Origin: Verpa conica
Taxonomy: Eukaryota; Ascomycota; Pezizomycetes; Pezizales; Morchellaceae
Assembly (NCBI GenBank): GCA_033030425.1
Contig: JAUFSD010000013.1
Span: 992,001-1,056,000, forward strand
Length of the DNA stretch: 64,000 bases
Direction: 5' to 3'
The notes under the pieces are model-generated. The model was given only the letters and a program-made list of their open reading frames with translations. It searched no databases and was not told the origin of the DNA. This document shows positions 1 through 10,700 of the stretch, piece after piece; the first letter of the stretch is position 1, and each line of letters starts with the position of its first letter. The translations under genes and the position numbers were made by a program.

Positions 1-871
1 AGTCGTTTACACCGATCACCATAACCTAGAGTACTTCTCTACCACTAAGCAACTCACGAGGCGACAGGCTCGATGGGCAGAAAACCTTGCCGAGTTCGAT
101 TTCAAAATTATTTATCGACCCGGAACAAAAAACGGAAAGGCTGACACACTATCAAGGCGTTCGGAGTACCGCCTAGAAGAGGGGGGCACCACTGATAAAC
201 AACCCGTGGAAATGTTCTTCAAATCTGGACAGCTCGAGTTAGGACCCGGAGAAGTGGAACTGGTATTGTCAGCCTCGCTTGCTGCCATGGAAATTGTCAA
301 CTGGGACAAGGAGTTTTTGGGAAAAGTACGGCAGGCGGGGCTGGGAGACCTGAAATGGGTAGGAATTAAGGAAAAGGTTTTCAGGAAGGAGTCAGGAGCA
401 GCGAAGGAATTCTCAGTGTACGACAACCTGGTATATTCCCAAAACAGACTTTATATACCAGCAAGCGACGCCCTCAAAATCGAGATCGCAGAGGCAGAAC
501 ACGACTCTAAAGTTGCAGGACATTTTGGCCAGGATAAAATACTAGAACTAATCTCACGAAACTTCTACTGGCCTAACCTAGATCACTGGGTAGACGATTA
601 TGTCCGTTCCTGCGACCACTGCCAACGCAACAAACCAAGCCGACACAGAAAGTACGGTAAATTGTTGCCTCTCGAAACACCACACTGTCCGTGGGAATCC
701 GTGTCTATGGATTTCATTACGCAGTTACCTTTGTCTGAAGGAACGACACAGATATGGGTCGTCGTAGACAGGTTCACAAAGATGTCGCACTTTATTCCTC
801 TGAAAGAATCAGCTACGGCTCAGGACCTAGCCAAAACCTTCCTGAGCCAAATTTGGCGCTATCATGGCTTA

Positions 872-3079
872 CAGGGATTGATGGTGAAACCGCCCAGCAC
901 CGGGATTCCAATCACGTGATTTCCCATACCTCAAAAAGGAAGGTGGAGGCTTTTAGGGTGCTAATAATCAAAAAAAATACTCTAAATCTTTCAAGCTGCC
1001 CTTGCTGCTTGTATTGCTATCCTCTGAATTATATACAATGACTTCCTCATCAAACTGGACGTGTTTAGCACTATTTCTACCCCCCATAAGCCCCCTACCC
1101 CTTGCTCTACTGCTTCCTCTACCTCTACCCCCCCCGCTGCCGTGGAATGGGACTATCGCCCTGATCTAGGCTAGGGGTGCTTAGGGGTGCAGGGCTACCA
1201 ATTGCAAGAGTTATTAGAGCGTTTCCACGCCCTCTTCCATCTCTAGCTCCTCTTCCTCTACCCCTTCCTCTACCACGTGCTGCTTGAGCTGCTTGCTTGG
1301 CTGCTTTCTCGGCTTCTTTTGCTTCTTTTGCTTCTCTCAACCTCACCACATCTTCTGCAGTGATAACTCTTGCTTTTGTAAGTCTCCTCCTATCATTGAT
1401 GATAGCAGTAGACCTATTAGCAACTGCTTTGCGGTAGGTTTTGTGCAAATGCTCGGCGATCTCTTTATCAGTGATAGACTGCTGCAAACCCTTATCCATC
1501 TTGCTGATAAGGGCCCGTAGCTTCTCTGCAGAAGCTGTATGACCTTTTACTAGGGCTAGGGCTTCTTTGGTTTGCGCTCAAGCAGTACGAGAGGTGCGGG
1601 GAGTCACGGGATTGAGGCTATCAGAGTCTTTAGAGTTGCTCTTATCCTCATCAGGCCTTAGAGAGTCTAGCACCTTCCTAGCGTTGATTGGGTGGGCGCC
1701 AGCTCTACTCCAAGCTGATATGATATTAGACTTTGTATAAGCCAGTTTCCGGGCTGGGAATAGGAGTCTAATAGGGCTTAGCACCAGTCTTTTGCTTGCA
1801 ACGGGGGGTAGAGAGATAGGGGGGTAGATTACTTGATAAACAGCCCTTTATTCACCTGGGTGCAGCCCTTCTTTATCTCGTCGTCAAGAGCGTTGCTATA
1901 ATACTTCTGCAAAGGGCTAAAAAGCCCTACGTCGAGAGGTTGCAAGATATGGGTTGAATTGGGGGGTAGGCATACGGGGAGGATTTTGTTCTTTAGGGCA
2001 TAGTCAAAAAACTGCCACGTGACGTGAGAACAGTGCCCATCAATCAAAAGAAGCCTCCACAGCCCTCCAGCTCTCTCTCTCGTATATTTGTCAAAGTTCT
2101 CGCGCAACCACTCGCTCCCTAGCACTGAATTGCTCCACCCATTTGCAGAGTATGCAAACATAGCTTCTACCCCCTCTTTCAGCTCTGCGTACCACCCATG
2201 ATAGTGCCCTTCTCCCTTGTTGATTACCATAGGGGGTAAGGCTACCCCTGCTGCTGAAACAGCCTCTACTACCGTCACCCAAGTGTGTTTGCCGCTGTGA
2301 GGCAATCGAGGCGTTTTTTTACCCTTTCGGCAGATAACTTTGCAGGTTTCAGCCTTTCCTATTGCAAAGCCTTTCTCATCCATATTGTACGTGTTTTCAG
2401 GCAGTATACCGTACTTCTAAATGGCTAGCTGAAGCTAGGGGGGGGGTTAGCAATGAGTCTATATATACCGGTAGAGAGGAGCTTACTCGGCAAAAGTAGT
2501 CTCTAATTACAGGGGGGTAGGCTGCAGTATTACGCTTGCTTTCTTGACAATCTGCAAAGCGCAAAGCAATCTCTGGATGACATTCTAAAAACCTTGATAA
2601 CCATTGCTTCCCTAGCTTGCACCCACTAGCCAGTTTGATCCAAGTGAGTAGCAATCTCCTTCACCACAGCGATCTTTGGTGGGAATCCCCAATCATCCAT
2701 TTGCTGTATCCATCTCACGATAGATTTTTCTTCGCTTGGCATCAGCAATTGCTGGCACTCGTGGATTTCCTGACGACTAAGCGCACCACCGATTCGATCT
2801 TGCAGAGTAGAGAAAGGAATCTCATATCTCTCTGTGGTTGCGCGCATAGAGGCATTGGGGGTCTTTCGGTAGTGCTTGATTGCTAGCTGAATGGTATCCT
2901 CTCTTTTTGCTTTTCTTTACTCTTTAGACGTGCCATAATTAAGTTGGTTTTGCTGTAGGATTGATATATCTCCACTCCTAGCTTTGGTGTTGAGCGCGGA
3001 GTGCGCGGGGCTCTAGCTTGGCGCCCAGAGATTACGTGATCGGAATCCCGGTGCTGGGCAGTTTCACTGTCAATCCCTG
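872..3079 (-). mobile_element. pogo/Fot1-type DNA transposon (Tc1-mariner superfamily)
   Basis: The 2208-bp element is bounded by terminal inverted repeats of about 48 bp beginning CAGGGATTGA (left 872-919, right about 3032-3079) with only a few mismatches. It is flanked by the TA dinucleotide (870-871 and 3080-3081), the target duplication of this superfamily. It carries a degraded transposase on the minus strand. The insertion point lies between the first and second catalytic Asp of the Gypsy integrase. The close match between the repeats and the undamaged host frame argue for a fairly recent insertion, even though its own transposase is broken. Confidence 0.93.
1125..2933 (-). pseudogene. 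pogo-type DDE transposase, broken
   Basis: Read on the minus strand, the protein begins near 2933 (MARLKSKEKQ) and carries an N-terminal psq-type helix-turn-helix (IKHYRKTPNASMRATTERY, near 2880-2820), then a CENP-B-like DNA-binding half (QWLSRFLECHPEI, near 2600). The DDE catalytic core follows (NMDEKGF near 2385, LLLIDGHCSH near 2040, PPNSTHILQPLDVGLF near 1940), then a lysine- and RGRGRG-rich C-terminal tail (to 1125). The three acidic positions D, D, D can be seen. Frame changes occur near 2890 and 2640, and stops near 2420 and between 1829 and 1784, so no full product can be made. Related families pair this fold with TA targets, as seen here. Confidence 0.85.
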
Positions 3080-4117
3080 TACCTCTCAGCATCGTCTCTG
3101 ACAGGGACGCTAAGTTCACCTCTAGCTTCTGGGGATCGCTGATGTCTCTCCTCAATGTGAAAACTCGGATGAGCACAGCGTTACACGCTCAAACAGACAG
3201 ACAAACAGAACGGGTCAACCAAATACTAGAACACTACATTCGTGCATTCTGTAATTACGAACAGAACGATTGGGTCGAATTGCTTCCCCTAGCTGAGTAC
3301 GCATATAATAACTCAGCTACAACAACTACGAAGCAAACCCCTTTCTACACGAACTATGGTTACCACCCGCAAACCAACTGGCCAACTCAAGTGGAAGTCA
3401 AAAATATGGCTAGTGAACTGTACGCTCACTATATCCGAGGTATCCACGACAAGGCTAGCTACCGTCTGAAAGAAACCAGAGAGCGCATGGGAAAGTACTT
3501 TGACCAGAAACGCATGAATCCTCCAAGTTTTAAAATAGGAGACCGCGTCATGGTCAATGCTGTCAATATTAAAAGCCGCCGAAGCACCAAGAAACTGCAC
3601 CATAAAAAACTGGGACCTTTCAGAATTGCTAAGTTAGTGGGAACTCGCGCGTGCCAGTTGGATCTGCCTCCTCAGGTCAAAATACATAACATCTTCCACG
3701 TAGAGCTCCTTGAGCCCTACCGCCTGAGCAAGATCCCCGGACGCCAACAGAGACCACCAACTCCTGACGAAGTAGATGAGTATGGGGAGGCGGTTTACGA
3801 CGTGGAAAAAATCATTGCATCCCGTCGCAACAACGCCGGAGAAGTGGAATACCTGGTGAAATGGCTGGGATATCCGCTGGGCCACTGCTCGTACCAAGTC
3901 TTAGACGCCATGGACAAACCGGTCCAAGAGCTAGTACGCGACTTCCATCGTCGAAACCCAAGAGCTGTGAAGGACCACCGCCTGAGACTGTAGAGGTACT
4001 CAACAGAGCCAAGTCCTTCCTACGACATACACCACGGTGATATGTCGGAGGTTTACTGGAGCCACAGTCTGTCAGAAGAAATGTTTTCGGGCCGCAAACA
4101 CCCTGAGAGGGGGGCAG

Positions 4118-5281
4118 TGTTGTAGGCACCTGATAGGAGGAGTGTTTCTGGGAACCATGAAGACCACTTGTTTGACTACCTAGGTAACTAAATCCCTTGT
4201 TCATTTCTTGAGAAACACGATAGGGGATTGGGGAGAAGCACGTGTGAATATTATTGCTGGCGGCTATCTCCTGCAGGACGTCCCACTGTGCCACCCACTG
4301 GGTGCTGGGGGGGCCCCTCAGAGTTGCTGTAAACGCATAGTAAAAACACAAGCTTTGGACCCCAAAAGTAACCCCTGGAGCGTCAGGAAAATTCGTCCGT
4401 CCGAACCAAATCCGGAGGGTATATGAGAGGGCATGATTTGGAGCTGACTGGTGAAAGAATCGAGGAAATTGGATAAGAACTAACGGAGTTGTGCCTTCCG
4501 CCAGTCGGGGCAGGTTTCTTGACAAACTAACGGTATGAAGGAAAGCCCCGCTTCCCAGTACTGCTTGCTGATTAGTACCAAGGGGCTTTGGTGACTCTCT
4601 GCCACGAGGGAACCTGCAAGGACGGAACAGATACGGTGGGTAGTACACTTATCGGCCCGTCCGCAGAGTACAGATTGGTTCACTAACAGCTTTACATGAT
4701 TGCATTACTCTAGTACACCATCGGGCTTGACTAGAATAGACGATAGGGCCGGGACAAAGTGCTTGGACTGGTCGGGATTTGTATAAGTATGGGGGGAATG
4801 TATTTGTATTGGCGTTTTGAATGTGTTGTAAGATTTGTATTGTATGGCGTGATTGCTTGGCAGGTTTTCAGGGTCTTCGGGGGTTCCCAGGCGTTTGTAT
4901 TAGGATTTAGAATAAATCCGCAAGCCCAAACGGCGGTATATAAAATAGTCGGCAGATTTGTCTCTTTACCAAAAACATCAACGGGAAGAACGAGTCTTAT
5001 CAATATATTTGAATCTATCGAACTACCTTTACCTTATAAACTCTATTACCTATAACTTCGCTTGTGACTTTTGAAGCTTCAACTGAACGACTTTCCGCCT
5101 TATTAAAAACTAACTCTAGTGAGTCTTGACGATATCGTAGTTCGTAACTCTCTTGTGCGATTTAAGGGAACAACTACTACCGTTGACTGAGAAGACCTTG
5201 GTAGTTGGTATCTTATACCTTCGAACTGAACTCTAAGCTTGACGGGATGTAGCCTGGACAGTTTTATAGGCCAGTTTTACA
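4118..5281 (+). repeat. Gypsy LTR, plus orientation (copy A)
   Basis: A 1164-bp long terminal repeat with TG...CA ends (TGTTGTAGGCACC to GGCCAGTTTTACA), preceded by a purine-rich tract. The same sequence occurs in reverse at 12532-13693 and 16706-17863 and as fragments at 15594-15711 and 16554-16610. Short open frames inside it recur in each copy and are not genes. Confidence 0.9.
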
Positions 5282-5801
5282 TTGCCTTTAGAGTTGGCAA
5301 GGTTTTGCTCCAGTTCCCAAGTGTTTTCCTCATCTGGGTAGCCCTGCCACTTGACCAGGTAGTACCGCTTGTCCCTTTTCATGGTATGGTCCAGTACCTT
5401 CTCCACATCCCATTCCTCTCCCCCAAGTACCTTTACTGGTTCCAGCCTAAGGTTTTTTCTGCCAGGGAACAAGGTATCATTATTAGGGGTGTGCCGCTTT
5501 AATTTGGAGTAATGAAACCAGGGGTAAATTAGACTCTTGCCGAGTTCTAATTTGTAGGTGTGGGTACTAGGATCATGGTCTATGACTAGGTATGGGCCCA
5601 TCCACAGTAGCTCTAGTTTCCGGGCCTTTCCCTTTCCGGTGTGGAATGGCTTATAGTCTACATAGGCTTTGTCTTCTCCAGGGGTTAGTGCTAGTTCCTT
5701 GCCTCTCAGCCTCTGGGTAGAAGCGGTGGCTCTGAACCTAGCATGGTGCAGGGCAAATTGAATGTCCTTTTGGATGGCTGTTCTAACTTCAAGGAAAGAA
5801 T
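5282..5801 (-). pseudogene. second Gypsy pol fragment: integrase C-terminus and chromodomain
   Basis: Minus-strand frame, left part of a fragment that resumes at 12476-12531. It reads through an integrase C-terminal segment (LELLWMGPYLVIDHD near 5595) to a chromodomain (RYYLVKWQGYPDEENTWE near 5350) and ends abruptly at the LTR boundary. Its sequence differs clearly from the chromodomain of the first Gypsy element, so this is a different family. Removing the Copia block (5802-12475) rejoins it in frame with 12531-12476 (PALDKLYPGASLVPAADSFLE). Both ends abut LTRs of the other Gypsy family in opposite orientations. Confidence 0.85.
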
Positions 5802-6250
5802 TGTGGAAAATAGCGGAGTAACAGCTTAGGACGCGAGTCCTAATGGTATAACTCTACAGGTACGATGCACAGAAAGAAGCGTAAAGCCAGTGAATGGGTG
5901 GTAGCAACAGAATAAACTATTACTATAAAGAACAGGCAAGCGAGGATTCTGAGCATGTAATACCAAACAAGATAGCGTAGTAGATTGTTGTCTATGTCTA
6001 GAGAATTACTGTCCCAGAAAGAGGGAGAACGGCCCGCTATTTATACAGAAAAGTCCTTTATCCTCCAACCAAGATAACTATGTGAAAATCGAGGTGGGAA
6101 CGCCGTTTGACCCTGAAAACCGTAACAAAGTAAAGGTAACCAAAGGAAATGAGTAATACAATGCTTGTAAGCGAAATGGTGTGTTGAGTAAACACAAATG
6201 AGCGCAACAAAATATGACTCATAACAAATGGCGCAATACATGTGAGTAAT
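5802..6250 (-). repeat. outer Copia solo LTR, left part
   Basis: The first about 449 bases of the Copia LTR (plus strand begins TGTGGAAAATAGCGG), broken after GTGAGTAAT by insertion of the inner Copia element. The remainder of this LTR is at 12304-12475. The outer LTR is flanked by AGAAT on both sides (5797-5801 and 12476-12480), a 5-bp target duplication. Confidence 0.85.
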
Positions 6251-6468
6251 TGTGAAGAATAGCGGAGTAACAGCTTAGGACGCAAGTCCTAATGGTATAA
6301 CTCTACAGGTACGATGCACAGAAAGAAGCGTAAGGCCAGTGAATGGGTGGTAGCAACAGAGTAGACTATTACTATAAAGAACAGGCAAGCGAGAATTCTG
6401 AGCATGTAATACCAAACAAGATAGCGTAGTAGATTGTTGTCTATGTCTAGAGAATTACTATCCCAGGA
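6251..6468 (-). repeat. truncated Copia LTR at the left end of the array
   Basis: It matches the first about 218 bases of the complete LTR (plus strand TGTGAAGAATAGCGG onward) and then passes directly into pol sequence near 6469. The deletion therefore removed the rest of this LTR and most of pol. Confidence 0.8.
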
Positions 6469-7119
6469 AGAAGAAATAGTCCCATCATTTAACACAGAGT
6501 CCATCACCACAGTGCCTTTTCCCTTTATCGCCATAGAAGCCTTTGAGGAGGACTTCACAAATCCGGAACATGTCTGGAGAGACTCGAACCGTTCTGCGAG
6601 GGGGCACATATGAGAGGTTGCTCCAGTGTCAAAGTAGAATAGGGAGTTTCTTCTTACCGAGTCAGAGTCTTTCCCCGTTGTAACCAGTGCTTTTTCCGAT
6701 TTCCCTTTCTTGTTCTTCTTCCTTTCAGCTTGCATTGCCTTCAGCTTGTCGCAGGCTTCCCATTTGTGTTGTCTGTCCTTTAGAGGCGCATCTTTACGAT
6801 GTGCGTTACACCAGGAACAAGTTTCAACATCAGTTTTGGGTGGTGGAGCCGTGGTGACAGGCTTTTTGTTGGGTTTTTGTTTTTGTTTTGCCGCAAAGAG
6901 GGCTTGCTGATCGGGAAGGGAGGAGGTGTCTTGATGGCTGAGTTCGAGGAGACGTTGTTTGACATCCGAGAAAGTGAGGTCGTCTTTTGTAGACAGATTG
7001 TCCACGACATTTGAATGATGCTTAACAATAAAGCCAAGCAGGAAGTCTCGTTTTGCCTTGTCTTGTTCCAGGAACTTTGCGAACAGTACTCGATAGTCGT
7101 CTTTGGAGCTTTTGGCCAT
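6469..7119 (-). pseudogene. deleted Copia copy: partial gag and protease
   Basis: Minus-strand frame beginning MAKSSKDDYRVLF. It is nearly identical to the first about 215 residues of the complete Copia frame, including the CSWC motif and the DTGATSHM protease active site. It stops matching just after the GTISS segment, where the sequence jumps into LTR. Integrase, reverse transcriptase and RNase H are missing. Confidence 0.88.
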
Positions 7120-7137
7120 TTTATAGAGCCTTAGCCA

Positions 7138-7753
7138 TGTGAAGAATAGCGGAGTAACAGCTTAGGACGCAAGTCCTAATGGTATAACTCTACAGGTACG
7201 ATGCACAGAAAGAAGCGTAAGGCCAGTGAATGGGTGGTAGCAACAGAGTAGACTATTACTATAAAGAACAGGCAAGCGAGAATTCTGAGCATGTAATACC
7301 AAACAAGATAGCGTAGTAGATTGTTGTCTATGTCTAGAGAATTACTGTCCCAGAAAGAGGGAGAACGGCCCGCTATTTATACAGAAAAGTCCTTTATCCT
7401 CCAACCGAGATAACTATGTAAAAACCGAGGTGGGAACGCCGTTTGACCCTGAAAACCGTAACAAAGTAAAGGTAACCAAAAGAAATGAGTAATACAATGC
7501 TTGTAAGCGAAATGGTGTGTTGAGTAAACATAAATGAGCGCAACAAAATATGACTCATAACAAATGGCGCAATACATGTGAGTAATAAGGTATGCGACCT
7601 TTCGATAAACATTAGTAGTTATGTAAAAATGTAATAAATGTAAAAATGTATCAAAAAAACAATCAGAACTGTCATCGTAATGAAATGTAGCAAATGGAGA
7701 TAAAATGTTATACAAACAAGGAAAGACAGACTGAGAATCTCGAAAAAATAACA
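7138..7753 (-). repeat. Copia LTR shared by the two internal copies
   Basis: A 616-bp complete LTR (plus strand TGTGAAGAATAGCGG to CGAAAAAATAACA; sense is the minus strand, TGTTATTTT...TTCACA). It is the 3' LTR of the long copy and the 5' LTR of the deleted one. I noticed at least six single-base differences from the LTR at 11688-12303, so the pair is about 99% identical. Confidence 0.9.
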
Positions 7754-7760
7754 CCCCTTC

Positions 7761-10700
7761 TCACTTTGTAGTCTCGTTAAAGATGTAACTACATAAGTGG
7801 TCGTGTGTCTGTCGTGGTAAACCCTTGGTGCAAATGTCTGCAAAGTTATCCGCAGAGGCAACGTGTAATAGATTAATCGTTCCGTCTTCGATGAGTTCTC
7901 GAACAAAGTGGTAGGAGATATCTATGTGTTTGGATCTATCGTTTAGCTTAGGATTGCGAGCGATATCGTCAGCGGAGTTGCTATCACAGAGAAGAGCATG
8001 AGGAATCTGGGTCTTTAATAACTCGTTAATGGCGCGAGTTAACCATAGATAGTGTTTTGCCGTCATAGCCAGTGCCATGTACTCAGCCTCACAGGTAGAG
8101 GTGGCAACTGATTCTTGCTTTCGGGAACACCAGGATATGGTCGATTGGCCGAGTTGGAAAAGGTAACCAAAAAAGCTTCTTCTTGTATCGAGACAGTTTC
8201 CGTGAGATGCGTCAGTATAAGCAGATAGAGGTAAAGAGGTGCCGGTAGGATAAAGTAGCTTCCGGTTCTTTGTGCCTTTGAGATAGCGGAGTACACGCTT
8301 TGCAGCGTTGAGATGTACTTTTGTTGGGTCCAAACAGAATTGAGATAGGTGAGTTATTGTGTAGGCAAGGTCGGGTCTAGTCGCAGTGACGAGATACATA
8401 AGAGAGCCTATTATCTGTCTGTACTCAGTTGCATTGACCCGTTCGTCATTATCACAAGCCTTCATCAGACGATGGTTAGGGTCGATGGGCGTGGTGACTG
8501 GGTTGCAATCTGACATTGAGAAGCGTGATAGGATCTTATCGATAAATGCAGTTTGCGATAGGGATATTCCGTCCTTGTTGTACTCGATTTGGATGCCGAG
8601 GAGATAGTTTAGAGAGCCCATGTCATTGACTTTGAATTCCGACTTCATAAGTTGTACGGACTGCTCGACTAGGTCGTTATCGGGTCCAAAAAGGGTGATG
8701 TCGTCCACATAGATGGCCAGGAATATTTCACCAGAGCTGTGGGTTAGGACACATGGATCAAAAGCAGAGGAAGAGAACCCGTAAGGTTGGAGGTAGGTAA
8801 CCAGCCTGCCGTACCACTCCCTTGGGGATTGCTTCAAACCATAAATACACCGTTTTAGTCTTGCAACTTTGTTGTCTGACCTGCTGCCTTCAGGTAGTTG
8901 CATGTAGATCTCCTTGTTCAAAATTCCGTAAAGAAACGCCGTTTTAACATCCAGTTGACGGACTCGCCAGCCTTTTATGGCGGTGATGGCAAGTAGGAGC
9001 CGTAGGGAGTCGAAGCGAACAACGGGAGAGAAGACTTCGTCGTAGTCAAGGCCATGTTCTTGTGAAAACCCTTTTGCGACTAGTCTAGCCTTGTATCGTT
9101 CAACTTGTCCGTTGGCATCACCTTTTACCTTGAATACCCACTTAGAGTCCACGATGTTTCGTTGTGGTGGTTTATCAACCACATCCCATACTTCATTCTC
9201 TTTAAGTGAATCAAGTTCTTTGTTCATGGCCAGAGTCCATTTATCCGAATCAGCTGAGTTAACTGCTTGTCGGTAGGTCTTAGGTTCACTGACTTCGAGA
9301 ACTGACACCAGAATGGTATCTTCCGATGGTGTGTCTTCAATCATAAGAGGTTCGGCATCAGGTAGAGAGGACCCATGTTCCGAAGATGCAGGAGGAGGAG
9401 TAGGTACTCGAGGTACTATCCACCATTCTCTTGGAGGGTGTATCTCTCTGCCGTAGCGAGTTCTAGGAGGATGAAATGAAGAGTGGAAAGAAGGTAGGGA
9501 TTCATCGAGGGGTAACTGTGGATGGTGTGATACTTCTGACATAGGATCTGACGGTGCCGCTTGTGAAAGTCGAAGTGAGTCAACTAGCGAGTCAAGGTCC
9601 ATTGCAGAGGGTGTAGGTGAGGGTGGAATGTTATTCGGATTGACGTATAGTTCATCATTGTTGGAAGATTGAATTGAAGGAGTTGGGTTTTGAAATTCCC
9701 AGAATTGAGGTCCTAGGAAGCCGTCACGTTTTCCGTTTTCGTACGCTTGCTGAAAGAGAGTAGTAACCTTAGGATGCCCTTGATGAAACCAGGTATTTGC
9801 AGTCTCAGGGTTGCGATCCATCCAGTTGAACCACATCTCGTCAGTTGGAAACCCTTCAGTCTCTGTGTAGGAGATGGATGTGTTGGGTGTTTTTCGTACA
9901 ACGTGTTTAATGGGGGTTTTGCTCGTTAGTTGAGCCCCTTCTGGCTTCAGAGGTGGAAAGAAGACATCGCCTGTTATGACTGACTTCTTTTCTTCTGGTA
10001 GGAACACTCGGTAGTGATGGTTGACATTGGTGTATCCGGTAAAAATGCCTCTAGTTGCCCTAGGAGAGAGTTTACTGCCAGCTGAGCGTTTATTCTCAGG
10101 TATGTGAACGTAGCATTCTCTGCCAAAGGGTTGGAGGTGATGAATCGTTGGTTTTATATCGTAGAAGCACTCATAGGGTGTCTGATTCTTGACACTTGAG
10201 TGTGGTTGACGGTTTTTGATGTAAATAAAGGTGGCGACAGCATCGGCCCATAATCGTTTGTCTCCGAGGGGGAGTATCATGGCTCTCACAGCTTCACCAA
10301 TGGTTCTGTTCAGTCGTTCAGCAACACCATTTGACTCGGGGGAGTATGGTGGTGTTAGTTCATGCACGATCCCTTTGCTTGCAAAGAAGGTCAACAGGGT
10401 GTTGTTGACATACTCTCCTCCATTGTCAGTCCTAAACCTTTTGACAGGGAGACTGTACTGAAGTTCAACTTCCTTGACGAAATCTTCAATAGCTTTCGCC
10501 GTATCTAACTTCTTCTTTAGGAACCGAACCCAGGAGACTCTGGTTTTGTCATCGATAAAGGTGATGTAATAGAGGGAGTTTCCGTAGCTAGGTACTGGGA
10601 AGGGGCCACATAGGTCGGAATGTATTAGTTCCAACTTCTGGGTAGCTCGTGTATTGGAAGATTTTGGTTTGCTGTGTGTAGACTTCGAGAGTGAACATTG

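Larger units (their letters stand above)
2..3993 (+). pseudogene. Gypsy pol (RNase H end, integrase, chromodomain), split in two by a DNA transposon
   Basis: The frame is open from base 2 to 871 and again from 3082 to 3993; the bases between belong to the pogo element. Part one carries the RNase H tail (YTDHHNLEY, then RRQARWAE and YRPGTKN), the integrase HHCC zinc finger (H near 500 and 520, CDHC near 613) and the first catalytic Asp (SMDFITQLP, near 710). Part two carries the second Asp (SDRDAKF), the HAQTDRQTERVNQ segment with the catalytic Glu, the GPFRI integrase C-terminal fold and a chromodomain (EYLVKWLGYP near 3850). Such chromodomains steer integration to modified chromatin in known chromoviruses. 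Codon GGC-TTA before the insertion joins CCT-CTC after it in the same frame, so the disruption looks recent. It is inactive as found. Confidence 0.9.
1..5281 (+). mobile_element. Ty3/Gypsy chromovirus retrotransposon, 3' part, interrupted by a pogo element
   Basis: The element enters from the left window edge, so its 5' LTR, gag, protease and most of the reverse transcriptase are not visible. In order it shows the end of RNase H, the whole integrase, a C-terminal chromodomain (reading frame ends at 3993), a purine-rich tract (about 4106-4117, GAGAGGGGGGCAG) and a 1164-bp 3' LTR (4118-5281) starting TGTTG and ending TTACA. A DNA transposon occupies 872-3079. The right end falls inside a second Gypsy pol fragment. 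The left flank is outside the window, so no target duplication can be checked. Confidence 0.9.
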
